64,000 nucleotides of DNA, taken from the NCBI GenBank assembly GCA_947631685.1, contig CANRMI010000003.1:62001-126000 (forward strand), given 5' to 3'. Made by a program: the position numbers and the translations under genes. The notes beneath the pieces are model-generated. The model had not been told where the DNA came from and did not search any database. It saw only the letters and a list, made by a program, of their open reading frames with translations. This stretch comes from an uncultured Lachnospiraceae bacterium. Lineage in GTDB: Bacteria; Bacillota; Clostridia; Lachnospirales; Lachnospiraceae. Positions 51,049 to 60,756 of the stretch are shown here, piece after piece (position 1 is the stretch's first letter; each line of letters starts with the position of its first letter).

Positions 51049-52392
51049 CTAGGAAATAACCTTATGCTCCAGCCATTTTTTCCTATGAAAGCGAATACTG
51101 AACAGCAGTCCCCGCAGCGCCCAGTCGGAGAACATTCCGATCCACACCGCCATGGGGCCGAAGCCAAAACGCTTCACCAGGAACACGCAAAGGCTTACTC
51201 TGCACAGCCACATGGTTCCCGTGGATACCAGCATGGAAAATTTTACGTCCCCTGCCGCCCGCATACCGTAGGCCGGTACAAAAGAAAGAACCCAGAAAAT
51301 AGGTTTGACAATCGTAATCCAGCCTATCATATACAGACATAGTTTTGCGCTCTCTTGTTCCATGGCGCCTATCATGGTGACCGGTCCCGCCAGGGCATAG
51401 ACGCCAAGACAGTTGGCGATCATGGCTAACTCCGCTATGCCCGTCAGCTTCCGGATATAATATACCGCTTCGTCCTTTCTGCCTGCTCCCATACACTGTC
51501 CTACCACCGTCATAAGTCCGATCCCGATTCCCTGGGCGGCCATACCGTTCAAGCCTTCCAGGATGTTCGTCATGGCCTGGGCCGCTATGGCTGTGGTTCC
51601 CATGGTGGATACCGTGGACTGGATCGCCAGCTTTCCAAACTGGAACATGCTGTTTTCCACTCCGGAGGGCACTCCCACAGCAAGCACTTTCCAGATCAGA
51701 TATTTGTCCGGACGTATCCGGAGATAGTGATCGATACAGATTTGTCCGGAGGGCCTGCGCAGGAAAAGGAGCACCGCCGCCGCGCTGCAGATACGGGAAA
51801 TCAGGGTGGCGATGGCCACTCCGGCCACACCCATATGCAGCCCCCATATCAATACCGCGTTGCCGCCGATATTCACGCCGTTGGAAACAACGGAGATCAG
51901 CATCGGGCGCCGGGAGTTTCCCTGGGCCCTGCAGATGGCCGCGCCGCCGTTGTAGAGAGCGATAAAGGGGAAAGAAAGTGCGGTAAAGAAGAAGTAAACT
52001 ACCGCTGCCTCCATAACCGATTCTTCTACCGCTCCGAAGATCAGACGCAGTATCCCACGGTTTCCGATCAGGCAGATAAGCGCGATCAGAGTAGAAATTC
52101 CCAGAATGACCAAAAGCACTTGTCTCGCTGCCCGATTGGCTTCTTTTTCGTTTCTTTTGCCGATGTACTGGGAGCAGATAATACAGCCGCCCGCGCCTAA
52201 GGCTGCAAAAGCCTGTATCAGCAGGGTATTGATAGAATCCACCAAAGATACCGCGGACATGGCGGCCGGGCCCACATTACTGACCATGACCGTGTCCACG
52301 GTTCCCATCATAGTATTCAAAAACTGTTCAATTATAAGGGGAAGCAGCAGTGCCCTGAGCGCCGCTCCGTTAAACATATGCTTCTGCTCCAC
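51049..52392 (-). CDS. MATE-family multidrug/Na+ antiporter
   Basis: Twelve membrane helices in two pseudo-repeats match MATE exporters. The first repeat holds 'LLLPLIIEQFLNTMMGTVDTVMVSNVG' and 'GAGGCIICSQYIGKR', the second 'SGVENSMFQFGKLAIQ', 'GIGLMTVVGQCMGAGRK'. I start at GTG 52392, six bases after AAAGGA; the frame extends upstream into the terminator of the GH5 gene without support. It is upstream of the nuclease pair on the same strand with a 41-base gap. Substrate unknown. Confidence 0.9.
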   Translation of the reverse strand: MEQKHMFNGAALRALLLPLIIEQFLNTMMGTVDTVMVSNVGPAAMSAVSLVDSINTLLIQAFAALGAGGCIICSQYIGKRNEKEANRAARQVLLVILGISTLIALICLIGNRGILRLIFGAVEESVMEAAVVYFFFTALSFPFIALYNGGAAICRAQGNSRRPMLISVVSNGVNIGGNAVLIWGLHMGVAGVAIATLISRICSAAAVLLFLRRPSGQICIDHYLRIRPDKYLIWKVLAVGVPSGVENSMFQFGKLAIQSTVSTMGTTAIAAQAMTNILEGLNGMAAQGIGIGLMTVVGQCMGAGRKDEAVYYIRKLTGIAELAMIANCLGVYALAGPVTMIGAMEQESAKLCLYMIGWITIVKPIFWVLSFVPAYGMRAAGDVKFSMLVSTGTMWLCRVSLCVFLVKRFGFGPMAVWIGMFSDWALRGLLFSIRFHRKKWLEHKVIS

Positions 52393-52421
52393 GATAGATC
52401 CTTTCCGCCCGCAGCCGCAAT

Positions 52422-52456
52422 AAACCCCTTTTGCCAAAAAATGGTAAAAGGGGTTT
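52422..52456 (-). terminator. Terminator of the GH5 gene
   Basis: AAACCCCTTTT (52422-52432) pairs with AAAAGGGGTTT (52446-52456) around a 13-base loop, seven bases past the stop. Confidence 0.7.
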
Positions 52457-52462
52457 TCGGTT

Positions 52463-54250
52463 TTATTCAGCCTCTTCCTTCGTTACAAGCTCAAAGGTCA
52501 CTTCAATGGTCTCCACATTTCCCAGAGTTTCCGCATCCAGCAGATTGGGCGTCACCCCGGTCCGGCCGCCGCCCATCACCCGGACATCATCCGGTACCGC
52601 GCTTACCCAGTCGTTGTACAGATTCACGCGGGTGCAGATTCCGTCATCCGAAGACGTGTAAGGACGTCCCTGCAAAGTGTATTTTTCTCCGTTGATCAGC
52701 ACTTCTTTTATGTTGATGATACATCCCGGATACAGCGTTTCCCCATTGGCGATCGCAATGGCGGAAAATACCACACCGCTTGCGTACCCGCCGGCAGTCC
52801 CGGTGAAATCCAGGGACACCGTATAAGTACCGGGACCTGTGATTTCCACGTCCACGGCCTCTACGCCCGCGGTCTTGCTGTCCGGATCATAGACATCTCC
52901 TACGCTGTAGGTCACGTTCCAGTCGCCGCTGTTGTACATGATCCACGCCAGCGCGGTGTTTTCGTCCACTCCGGCACCGTCCGGCGCAGCCGCCAGCGCT
53001 TCATCCAGATAGCTCTGCGCCGCCTCTTTCACCGCTGCCTCTCCCAGTTCTGCCTGCGCGTCATAGCTGTGCTCTAAGTAAATGGACGCCACTTCTTCAT
53101 CCACGATCTTACAGGTGCTGCGATCATACATATTGTTGCAGTCCCAGAGCATGGGAACGTAACCGTACAGGTCGCAGTTGCTTAAAAAGTTCCGGTAATA
53201 ATCCGCGGTACCCTCTTTCATGGTTCCGCTTTCCATCAGCACACCGTACTCCCCGATGATAACTCCATAACCCTGCTCGGTAAACTGCGTCATCTTGGCC
53301 AGCATGGCATTCTGGTCGTTGTAGTCGTCCTTATCTCCCCAGTTTGCTACCGCGTCAAAAATACAGTAATCGGAGGGATCATAATAGTGCACAGAAATCA
53401 AAAGCTTGTTCTCGGCCGTATCGGCAGGCATCTGAAACCGCGGATCACAGGTATTGTTGATTTCTGTGCCAAATCCCGCGATCAGCAGAAAACGATCTTT
53501 ATTGTTTCCGCCGGTGCCCCTTACCGTATCCACAAAGGCCTGATTGATCTGATTCGCCACTTCGAAGCATTCCGCGTCGGAAAGACTGCCGGAATCCTTC
53601 GCAATATCCGTATCGTTTAACCGGAAACCCAGCTCTTCGTTGGCCGATTCAAAGATCAGATAGTCGGAATATTCCTCATAACGCTCCGCGATCTGCTTCC
53701 ACATGGAAGTATACATCTCCATGGCCTTTGCTCTGGTTCCTTCATCTGCCGAGCCGAACATGCCCCACCAGCCGCCGTCCCAGTGGTCGTTGACAATAAC
53801 GTACATCCCCTCGTTGCGGGCGTAGTTAATGATCTCTTCCACCCTGTTTAAGTAATCCTCGCCGATGGTATAGTCGCCGTTTTCAAAATCCATGGCGTTG
53901 GTCCACGCTACCGGAATCCGCAAAGCGGTAAAGCCTGCCTGCTTCATACCCGTAATCATTTCCTGGGTGGTAACACTCTGCCCCCAGAGCGTCTCATATA
54001 CGGAAGTCTCCTGTCCCACTCCGGGAGAAAGATGTCCGTAAGCTTCCATGGTATTGCCCAGGTTGATGCCGTTGCCCATCAGGTCCGCTAACTCCAGCGC
54101 TGTCAATTCCTTCCGCATAACGCCGTCATCGGAAGTTTCAATCCCGTTTTGGGACTTATGCGGGCCGGAAGGGGTTCCTCCGCAGGCGGATAAACCACAG
54201 ATTGCCAGTGCCGCGGCCAGTATCACGGCCCCTTTTTTGAATATTCTCAT
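52463..54250 (-). CDS. Glycoside hydrolase family 5 lipoprotein (endoglucanase-like)
   Basis: A signal peptide ends with the lipobox LSAC, so the enzyme is displayed on the cell surface. The GH5 barrel spans about residues 45-390: 'GINLGNTMEAYG', 'GFTALRIPVAWTN', 'VNDHWDGGWWG', acid/base Glu near 205 in 'FESANEELGF', and nucleophile Glu near 331 in 'VIIGEYGVL'. A C-terminal beta-rich domain (about 430-595) looks like a carbohydrate-binding module. The substrate is probably a beta-glucan or related plant polymer. ATG 54250 follows copy C of the leader element; an in-frame ATG 12 bases earlier lies inside that element. Confidence 0.88.
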   Translation of the reverse strand: MRIFKKGAVILAAALAICGLSACGGTPSGPHKSQNGIETSDDGVMRKELTALELADLMGNGINLGNTMEAYGHLSPGVGQETSVYETLWGQSVTTQEMITGMKQAGFTALRIPVAWTNAMDFENGDYTIGEDYLNRVEEIINYARNEGMYVIVNDHWDGGWWGMFGSADEGTRAKAMEMYTSMWKQIAERYEEYSDYLIFESANEELGFRLNDTDIAKDSGSLSDAECFEVANQINQAFVDTVRGTGGNNKDRFLLIAGFGTEINNTCDPRFQMPADTAENKLLISVHYYDPSDYCIFDAVANWGDKDDYNDQNAMLAKMTQFTEQGYGVIIGEYGVLMESGTMKEGTADYYRNFLSNCDLYGYVPMLWDCNNMYDRSTCKIVDEEVASIYLEHSYDAQAELGEAAVKEAAQSYLDEALAAAPDGAGVDENTALAWIMYNSGDWNVTYSVGDVYDPDSKTAGVEAVDVEITGPGTYTVSLDFTGTAGGYASGVVFSAIAIANGETLYPGCIINIKEVLINGEKYTLQGRPYTSSDDGICTRVNLYNDWVSAVPDDVRVMGGGRTGVTPNLLDAETLGNVETIEVTFELVTKEEAE

Positions 54251-54280
54251 ATTTCCTCTCATTCTGCCGCTCTTGCGGCC
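54251..54280 (-). promoter_or_regulatory. Conserved hairpin/Shine-Dalgarno leader element, copy C
   Basis: On the minus strand GGCCGC-AAGA-GCGGC forms a hairpin, followed by AGAATGAGAGGAAAT and the GH5 start codon. Confidence 0.85.
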
Positions 54281-54320
54281 GTTGCATATTCAGCTTTTCC
54301 ATAATTGGGAAACAGGCCGT

Positions 54321-54572
54321 CTAACCCTTAAGCCCTCTGGACTGACGATCCATATCCTCTATCACAATATCGTGGATTTCCCCTAGGGAAGCACAGTACT
54401 CCAGCACCTTCCACGGTTCATTGGTATGAAAATGGATCTTGATCAGTTCCTCGTCGCCCACAGCCAGCAGGCAGTCTCCCTTAAAATTGTTCGTAAAATA
54501 GTCGCTGATAACATCCTCGTCTAAATTTTCACCCTCTATCAGCAGCTGCGTATCATACCGAAATTCCAACAT
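54321..54572 (-). CDS. FakA C-terminal-domain-like small protein
   Basis: The 83 residues match the C-terminal part of FakA/DAK-type proteins ('YDTQLLIEGENLDEDVI', 'LLAVGDEELIKIHFHTNEPWKVLEYCASLGEIHDIVIEDM'), where GD..L.K.H.HTN.P..VLE is conserved. FakA uses this region in fatty acid kinase function together with FakB. The kinase domain itself is not present, so this is a free-standing domain, as found in several Clostridia annotated as 'kinase to dihydroxyacetone kinase'. It starts a short run of small cytosolic proteins. Confidence 0.75.
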   Translation of the reverse strand: MLEFRYDTQLLIEGENLDEDVISDYFTNNFKGDCLLAVGDEELIKIHFHTNEPWKVLEYCASLGEIHDIVIEDMDRQSRGLKG

Positions 54573-54595
54573 AGGCGTTCCCGTCCCTCCACCGT

Positions 54596-54820
54596 TTAAA
54601 ATAACTTTTTAATGGAGCCCATGACATCGGAGGCCTTATCCAGGGAAACCTTGGCTTTCACGCCCTCCACTACCTTTTCCAGCATATCATCGGGCAGATC
54701 TACGCCCAACACCTGCTCTACGGTCTTTACCGGCTCTTTCTTAAACTGTTCCTGCATGTCCTTGTCCTTGGTGATCTTCTCCACTGCCTTTGTGATCTGC
54801 TCTTTGATGTCCATATTCAT
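54596..54820 (-). CDS. Small conserved protein of unknown function
   Basis: A 74-residue, highly charged, all-helical protein with 'DKDMQEQFKKEPVKTVEQVLGVDLPDDMLEKVVEGVKAKV'. The spacing of 'F..P...E...G..LP.D....V..GV' resembles short leader-like (nitrile hydratase/Nif11-like) helices, although no Gly-Gly cleavage site is present, so I do not call it a peptide precursor. GAAAGG precedes the ATG. It lies 23 bases upstream of the FakA-like gene and 35 bases downstream of yegP. Confidence 0.55.
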   Translation of the reverse strand: MNMDIKEQITKAVEKITKDKDMQEQFKKEPVKTVEQVLGVDLPDDMLEKVVEGVKAKVSLDKASDVMGSIKKLF

Positions 54821-54855
54821 ACCATACCTTTCTGCCTTTTTATCGCTTTATTTCG

Positions 54856-55224
54856 TTATTCCTTTACAATGTCCGCGTCCGGCGCGTTCTTCCTTACGGA
54901 TTCTATTCCGTTTTTGCAGCCTGCCAGCGCTTTGTAGCCTTCGCTTGCCGCAATGACCTGTCCGTTGGCCGCCTTTAACCTGAAACGAAATTCTCCCGCT
55001 TTGTCATGGTAAATTTCAAACTTGGGATTCTTTTCCTGCGCGTATCCCTCTTCCGTCTGATCCTCGACTGCTGCCACAGGAGCATTTTTCTTTACACTGG
55101 CGATTCCTTTTTTGCAGGCATCCTCGCTCTGGTATACCTCGGAAGTCGCGATAACCTCTCCATTAGAAGCCTTTAAGTCAAACTTAACGCCGGTCTTTGT
55201 TTCCTTGATTACAAACTTACCCAT
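54856..55224 (-). CDS. YegP family protein (two DUF1508 repeats)
   Basis: The 122 residues contain two copies of the YegP repeat: 'KFVIKETKTGVKFDLKASNGEVIATSEVYQS' and 'KFEIYHDKAGEFRFRLKAANGQVIAASEGYK', each followed by 'C..GI.SV.KNAP'. YegP proteins are small and cytosolic, and their function is unknown. AGGAGG precedes the ATG, and a clear promoter lies at 55257-55285. It probably leads the three-gene run of small proteins. Confidence 0.9.
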   Translation of the reverse strand: MGKFVIKETKTGVKFDLKASNGEVIATSEVYQSEDACKKGIASVKKNAPVAAVEDQTEEGYAQEKNPKFEIYHDKAGEFRFRLKAANGQVIAASEGYKALAGCKNGIESVRKNAPDADIVKE

Positions 55225-55256
55225 AACGCACCTCCTGATTACATTTAATATGTTTT

Positions 55257-55285
55257 ATTTTACTCTCATATTGCGGCAATTTCAA
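55257..55285 (-). promoter_or_regulatory. Promoter of the YegP gene run
   Basis: TTGAAA (plus 55280-55285) and TAAAAT (55257-55262) on the minus strand with a 17-base spacer. Confidence 0.65.
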
Positions 55286-55332
55286 TGAGAATTTCACGGG
55301 CGGCAAAATTCCCAAAAAAACAAATAAAAGCA

Positions 55333-55361
55333 TTGTCAGACACGGGCCGAACCATTATAAT
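55333..55361 (+). promoter_or_regulatory. Promoter of the propeller HD-GYP gene
   Basis: TTGTCA (55333-55338) and TATAAT (55356-55361) with a 17-base spacer, divergent from the YegP promoter. Confidence 0.7.
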
Positions 55362-55414
55362 TATCTACAAAACACGGACTCTTTGAAAGTCCAGCGGAAA
55401 GGGAAATTGCAAGC

Positions 55415-58400
55415 ATGCACGCAAAAACGCACGTAAGAAAAATACTCTGCGGCCTGGCTGCCGTCAGCTTCTGGCTGGGACTTCCTCTCAGTGTACGGGC
55501 CCTGCCCACCAACCAGATACAGAGCGTGGGACTGAAGGATTATGTGGAAGTTTCCTATGATGAGGGAGACGGCATGATTGCGGGAGAGGCCAATACCGTA
55601 CTGCAGGACGAAAAAGGCTATATCTGGATCGGCAGCTACGGAGGACTGGGCCGTTACAACGGAAATGAATTTGAGAATTTAAGCCTGCAGGGCAACGGTG
55701 CCCCCACCAGCGGGATCCGCGCGCTTTTTCTGGACTCCTCCAGTCGTATCTGGATCGGCACCAATGACTCCGGACTCTATCTGTTTGAAAACGGGGCCTT
55801 CCGCCGAATAACGGAACCCGGAGACGACAGCGGTATAGACGTAACCGCTCTTTCCGTCCGTTCCATTGCAGAGGACTCCCAGGGGCAGATCTACGCCGGC
55901 ACTACCAACGGACTGTTTATCATAGATGAAGAATACCGAATCCTGCATATCGCGGACAACCGCCTGAGCGAAAGCACCATTCCCAATCTGATCCGCGATA
56001 CCAACGGCTGCATCTGGGGCGTCACCTCCGACAGTCAGGTCTTTGCGCAAAAGGGCGAGGATACCCTGCTGGTTCTGGAAGAGGAATTTTTCGGCACCAG
56101 TTTAAGTTCCGGTCTTTTTCAGTCGGCGGCAGGCAGTATCTACGTGGGTACGAAAGACAATCTGGTCCTCCGGATCAGGCAGAACGGTTCCGATTATAAC
56201 GTCGACTCCCTGAGCGTACAGGAACTTTCCACCGGCAGCCGCGCTGTCATCAACGACATCTATGAGGACACGCGGGGCAAACTCTGGATATGCAGCGACA
56301 ATGGCCTGGGATATTTCGGCGATTCGGATATTTTCTATGAGGTACACGGTCTTTCCCAGGATTCCATTATCGAGAAAATGTGCGAGGATTATGAGGGCAA
56401 CCTCTGGTTTGCCTCTTCCCGTATCGGTTTTCTGGGGCTGATACGGGGCAAATTCAACAATATCGGCTATGAGGCGGGCATTTCCGGCCAGGCGGTCAAC
56501 GCCGCCCTGCTGTACGATGACCATATCTATATTGGTACGGACGACGGCCTCTCCGTGGTGGACAGTGAAGGAAATCTTACTCCCACGCCTTTAAGCGATT
56601 TTCTAAAGGGCATTCGGATCCGCAGTCTTATGGTGGATTCCGCAGACAGGCTCTGGATTTCCACCTATCAGGAGTACGGGCTGGTCTGCTACGACAAAAA
56701 GGACGGCAGCTGGCAGAGCTATACCGCTGAGGACGGGCTGGCCCACACCCAGGTGCGCATGGCACTGGAGCTTTCCGACGGGGATATTGCCGCGGCTACC
56801 AACGGAGGTGTTTCCATTCTCCATGAAGGACAGGTCACAGCCAGCTATACCGCTGAGGAGGGTATACAGAATGAGGTCATCCTCTGTCTGGCAGAAACGG
56901 AAGACGGCACCCTGCTCGCCGGCAGCGACGGCAACGGTATTTACGCGCTGAATCGGGAAACCGGAGAAATCAGGAACTATACCACCGAGGACGGGCTGGC
57001 TTCCGGCGTTATTCTGCGCATGGCAGCCGACTCCGCCGCCGGCGGTATCTGGATCAGCAACGGAGTCGGCCTTTCCCTCTGGAAAGAGGGTGAGATCAGC
57101 CCCGTTCCCGACGTTCCCGCAGGAGTGGGCAGCATTTTTGACATCCTGGTACGGGGGGACGACATCTGGCTGGTCAAGACCTTCGGCATGATCCGCATTG
57201 ACCGGCAGGATCTGCTTTCCGGCAATCCCGTCTATGACAGTCTGACCCGCAAGGACGGCCTGACCGGCAGCGTCACAGCCAATTCCTGGAACTACTTAGG
57301 GGACGACGGGCAGGTCTATCTCTGCACCGGCAACGGCGTCTATTCCATTAACCTCCAGGAAATGTACCGCAACGAATCCATCCCAAAAATCGCCGTGGCC
57401 TACATAACCGCTGATGATGAAACTTTCTATCCTGACACGGAACTAACACTTCCCGCGGATACCCGCAGGATCACATTCTATTTGGAACTGCTCAGCTATG
57501 GTTTCACCAGCGGCTCCCTGGAATATTACCTGGAAGGCTTTGACGAAGCGCCCATTCTGGTGGACAGCAGTACGGAAAACCGGGTTACCTACACCAATCT
57601 TTCCGGCGGCAGCTATGTATTCCACCTGCGGGGCTATAATTCTGACGGCGGTGTCAGCGAAGAACTGCTGCTGCACATTACCAAAAAGAGAAGCTTTTTT
57701 GAAAGGACTTCTTCCTATGTGTATCTGGGGCTTGGCGTCCTGCTGTTGGTTTTGCTCATTGTGGCTCTGGCCCAGTATCTGCACAAACGCGCCATTTTAA
57801 AAAGGCAGGAAGAGTACCGGGAGCTGACGGCAGAAACCATCAAGATCGTGGCCAAAACCATCGACGCGAAGGACAAATATACCATCGGCCATTCCAACCG
57901 GGTAGCCAACTGCTCTCTGGAAATCGGCAAACGGTTTGGCCTGCCCAAGAACCAGCTAGAGCAGCTTTACTACTGTGCCCTGCTCCATGACATCGGCAAA
58001 ATAGCCATTCCCGACAGTATACTAAATAAAGAGGGACGCCTCACCGACGAAGAGTACGAGCTGGTCAAACAGCACCCTTCCATAGGCGGGGAGATTCTAA
58101 AAGACTTTGCCAAAGCGCCCTGGATTTCCGCCGGCGCGCGGTATCACCACGAACGCTACGACGGCACCGGCTACAATGAAGGGCTGGCCGGAGAAGAGAT
58201 CCCGCTCTACGCCAGGATCATTTCCGTCGCGGACACCTTTGACTGCATGTATTTCGGCAGACATTATAGGCCCGCCGCCGGTAAGGAAGAAATCTGCAAA
58301 GAATTAAAAGCCGGCAGCGGCACCCAGTTCGATCCGGTTTTTGTTAAGATCATGGTAGAAATGCTGGAAAACGGCTATGAGGTTCCCACAGAAAAAATGG

Positions 58401-58447
58401 ATCTTACAGAATGGGAGCGGCTGCTGGAAAAAGAGCGTTCCAAGTAG
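55415..58447 (+). CDS. Periplasmic-type beta-propeller sensor with Y_Y_Y domain and cytosolic HD-GYP phosphodiesterase
   Basis: The 1010 residues begin with a signal/anchor helix, then many two-component-regulator propeller repeats ('GYIWIGSYGGLGRYNG', 'SRIWIGTNDSGLYLF', 'GKLWICSDNGLGYF') to about 680, a Y_Y_Y domain ('SLEYYLEGFDE', 'GSYVFHLRGYNSDG'), a membrane helix near 766-788 and a C-terminal HD-GYP domain ('HSNRVANC', 'LLHDIGKIAIPD', 'HHERYDGTGYNEGL'). HD-GYP enzymes degrade cyclic di-GMP. Here GYP reads GYN, which may change activity. The propeller fold is usual in polysaccharide-sensing hybrid systems, so it could link glycan sensing to c-di-GMP or a related nucleotide. Confidence 0.9.
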   Translation: MHAKTHVRKILCGLAAVSFWLGLPLSVRALPTNQIQSVGLKDYVEVSYDEGDGMIAGEANTVLQDEKGYIWIGSYGGLGRYNGNEFENLSLQGNGAPTSGIRALFLDSSSRIWIGTNDSGLYLFENGAFRRITEPGDDSGIDVTALSVRSIAEDSQGQIYAGTTNGLFIIDEEYRILHIADNRLSESTIPNLIRDTNGCIWGVTSDSQVFAQKGEDTLLVLEEEFFGTSLSSGLFQSAAGSIYVGTKDNLVLRIRQNGSDYNVDSLSVQELSTGSRAVINDIYEDTRGKLWICSDNGLGYFGDSDIFYEVHGLSQDSIIEKMCEDYEGNLWFASSRIGFLGLIRGKFNNIGYEAGISGQAVNAALLYDDHIYIGTDDGLSVVDSEGNLTPTPLSDFLKGIRIRSLMVDSADRLWISTYQEYGLVCYDKKDGSWQSYTAEDGLAHTQVRMALELSDGDIAAATNGGVSILHEGQVTASYTAEEGIQNEVILCLAETEDGTLLAGSDGNGIYALNRETGEIRNYTTEDGLASGVILRMAADSAAGGIWISNGVGLSLWKEGEISPVPDVPAGVGSIFDILVRGDDIWLVKTFGMIRIDRQDLLSGNPVYDSLTRKDGLTGSVTANSWNYLGDDGQVYLCTGNGVYSINLQEMYRNESIPKIAVAYITADDETFYPDTELTLPADTRRITFYLELLSYGFTSGSLEYYLEGFDEAPILVDSSTENRVTYTNLSGGSYVFHLRGYNSDGGVSEELLLHITKKRSFFERTSSYVYLGLGVLLLVLLIVALAQYLHKRAILKRQEEYRELTAETIKIVAKTIDAKDKYTIGHSNRVANCSLEIGKRFGLPKNQLEQLYYCALLHDIGKIAIPDSILNKEGRLTDEEYELVKQHPSIGGEILKDFAKAPWISAGARYHHERYDGTGYNEGLAGEEIPLYARIISVADTFDCMYFGRHYRPAAGKEEICKELKAGSGTQFDPVFVKIMVEMLENGYEVPTEKMDLTEWERLLEKERSK

Positions 58448-58510
58448 CCGCTTACCCTGAGTTTTCGTATGTTTCTTACATGCGTTTCCGTATACTTCTT
58501 ACACTTTACA

Positions 58511-60571
58511 TTACATTTTGAACTGTCCTACCACGGAGAACAGTTCCTGGATGGTATCTTTGCTCTGTACGGCCATTTGGGAATTGTTCCCCGTTTCTTC
58601 TGCCATACTGCCAGTCTCCTCGGCAATTCTGTGAATACCCTCGCTGGATTCCCGCACCATATCGTTAATATCCCCCACAGTACCGGAAATCTGTTCCAGG
58701 GCTTCCGCCAGATCCCGAATGGAAACCGCCACCTGATCCATGCTTTCCTCCATGGCCGAGGTATCTTCCTGGTATTTCTGTCCTAGGGAATTGAAATTAT
58801 CATAGTCAGACAGAATCTTCTTGTTGATAAAGTCCATGAGCGTATCCAGACACTTGACCATATCGGATACGGCAGTGCACACCTCTTCCACCGTTTCGTT
58901 AATGCTGTCCACCGTCTGGTTGGTCTGATTTGCCAGGGCTGAAATTTCTGTCGCCACCACGGAGAATCCTTTCCCGGCCTCTCCCGCTCTAGCCGCCTCA
59001 ATAGAGGCATTTAACGCCAGCAGATTGGTCTGCTCGGAAATTCCCGCGATTGCTTCAGTCAACTGATTGATCTTCGCCACCGCTTTGGAGTGCTCAATAG
59101 CCGCGTCCGTATCCTTCTTGACCTGTTCATACATACTCTGCGTCTGGCGGGTTGCCTCCGAAGTGGTATTGGAAAGGCTGCGCGCTCCTTCCATTAATTC
59201 CTGGGATACCTCCCGGCTCTCCTGGGAAAGCTGCTTTATGGACTGCGCGTTCTGCTGCAGCCGCAGAATGGTTTCCCGAATCCTCTCCGTTCCCTCCGAG
59301 GTCTGCATCATAGCCGCGGAAAGCTCTTCCGTAACGGCGGAATTATTTTCCGTCATATCATTGACATGGGTGGAGGACTGGAGCAGATTGTCAATATTCC
59401 CGTTTAAGCTGTTGCAGGAATTGCCGATAACATTTACCATATTCCGCAGTTCCCCGCGCATCTGCCGTACCGCTCTGGCCATTTCTCCGGTTTCGTCCCG
59501 CAGATTGCAGAGCTTGTCTCCGCCCTCCGTGGACTGGAAATTGAAAGCCGCGGTATTCTGAACGATCTTGGTTATCTTGCGGATCGGCTTTGCGATCCGG
59601 TTCCCCGCAAAGCAAGCGACCGCGATTACGATCAGCAGAGCGATCAGGATTGCCACCGCGATCTTGACTATCATTCCCCGCGTAGAGGCCAAAAGCTCCG
59701 ATCGGGGAGCCGTCAGCACCAGCTTCATACCGTTATGTAAAGGCGTGTATACCAGAACCTGAGAGCCGGCAGTCTGTACTGTATCAGCTTTTTCCGCGTT
59801 ACTCAAAAGAGCAGCCGCTGCGGGATCCGCTTCCGCAAGAGGCGTACCGCCTTCATAATCCTTATGCACCAGCAGTACATCCGACGCGTTCGTAAGATAT
59901 TCATACCCGCTGCCGTAGATCTCAACAGAGTTCACCATATCCTGAATCACGCTGAAATCAATATCCATACCCACAATGCCTACCGATTCCCCGTTTATAT
60001 AGAGAGGCACCACATAAGAGATCATATACACATTGATATTTTCATTCAGATAAGGATCCATCCAGATAGGCTTTCCCGCATTGACGGGAGTATAATACCA
60101 GCCCACATGAGCGGCATCATCCGGCTCATACATACTGAAATCCGTAGGCACCAGTTCTTCGAAATCGTCACCGGATTTGGAAAGAAAGATACCGGAGGTC
60201 GGATCGGTAAATTCCGGATTGTACCGGATATACACCGTCATGGCTCCTTGTGTGTTGCGGGCCAAAGTCAGCGCCGCGGCTTCCAGCGTCGCTGTGCACT
60301 CATCCACATAAGCGTCCGAAGTCTTAAACTTCGAGAAATCCGTAATGGCAGAAAGAGTCATCTGGCTTAAGCTGTCCACGGATTGCTCAATAGTGTATAA
60401 AGCCCGATCCATTTCTTCTCCGTTGATGCCCGCGGTAAGGATCAGGTTTTCCTCTGCCTGCTGCCTGGAAACACCCTGAAAGGCATCGATCGTCAGAACA
60501 CCTATCAACACGGAAAGCAGAAGTGCCGATCCTGTAACCAACGCAATGATCTTGGTAGTTAAACTTTTCAT
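58511..60571 (-). CDS. Methyl-accepting chemotaxis protein with dCache sensor
   Basis: About 686 residues have a first membrane helix (8-30), an extracellular double-Cache domain to about 290 ('[35 protein letters not shown]', '[16 protein letters not shown]'), a second helix near 293-318, HAMP ('[15 protein letters not shown]') and a long cytoplasmic signalling coiled coil. The hairpin tip '[26 protein letters not shown]' is the receptor-kinase contact. dCache sensors usually bind small ligands such as amino acids. GGGAGG five bases before ATG 60571 sets the start. No other chemotaxis gene is in the window. Confidence 0.94.
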   Translation of the reverse strand: MKSLTTKIIALVTGSALLLSVLIGVLTIDAFQGVSRQQAEENLILTAGINGEEMDRALYTIEQSVDSLSQMTLSAITDFSKFKTSDAYVDECTATLEAAALTLARNTQGAMTVYIRYNPEFTDPTSGIFLSKSGDDFEELVPTDFSMYEPDDAAHVGWYYTPVNAGKPIWMDPYLNENINVYMISYVVPLYINGESVGIVGMDIDFSVIQDMVNSVEIYGSGYEYLTNASDVLLVHKDYEGGTPLAEADPAAAALLSNAEKADTVQTAGSQVLVYTPLHNGMKLVLTAPRSELLASTRGMIVKIAVAILIALLIVIAVACFAGNRIAKPIRKITKIVQNTAAFNFQSTEGGDKLCNLRDETGEMARAVRQMRGELRNMVNVIGNSCNSLNGNIDNLLQSSTHVNDMTENNSAVTEELSAAMMQTSEGTERIRETILRLQQNAQSIKQLSQESREVSQELMEGARSLSNTTSEATRQTQSMYEQVKKDTDAAIEHSKAVAKINQLTEAIAGISEQTNLLALNASIEAARAGEAGKGFSVVATEISALANQTNQTVDSINETVEEVCTAVSDMVKCLDTLMDFINKKILSDYDNFNSLGQKYQEDTSAMEESMDQVAVSIRDLAEALEQISGTVGDINDMVRESSEGIHRIAEETGSMAEETGNNSQMAVQSKDTIQELFSVVGQFKM

Positions 60572-60626
60572 CACAACCTCCCACATAAAAGATAAGATAG
60601 ATCATAACCTGTCACTTAGTTATTAT

Positions 60627-60655
60627 ATTTTATCATGACCGGTAGAGAATTTCAA
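60627..60655 (-). promoter_or_regulatory. Promoter of the chemoreceptor gene
   Basis: TTGAAA (plus 60650-60655) and TAAAAT (60627-60632) on the minus strand, 17 bases apart; the same hexamers as the YegP promoter. Confidence 0.65.
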
Positions 60656-60705
60656 TATCGCAAAGAGCGCGGGGATACTGTTTGGGGCAAAACCCAGCTC
60701 TATAA

Positions 60706-60756
60706 AAAAAGTGGAAAAAATACCGCGTTTCCGCCGTATTTCTCCCACTTTTTTAA
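60706..60756 (-). terminator. Terminator of the tRNA operon
   Basis: A long stem (AAAAAAGTGG with CCACTTTTTT outside, plus a nearly perfect inner AAATAC...GTATTT part) directly after tRNA-Leu, followed by a T tract. Confidence 0.8.

Noticed and set aside
54596..54820. Nif11-like RiPP precursor
   Set aside because: The helical pattern is faintly similar, but there is no Gly-Gly cleavage site, no core peptide and no modifying enzyme nearby.
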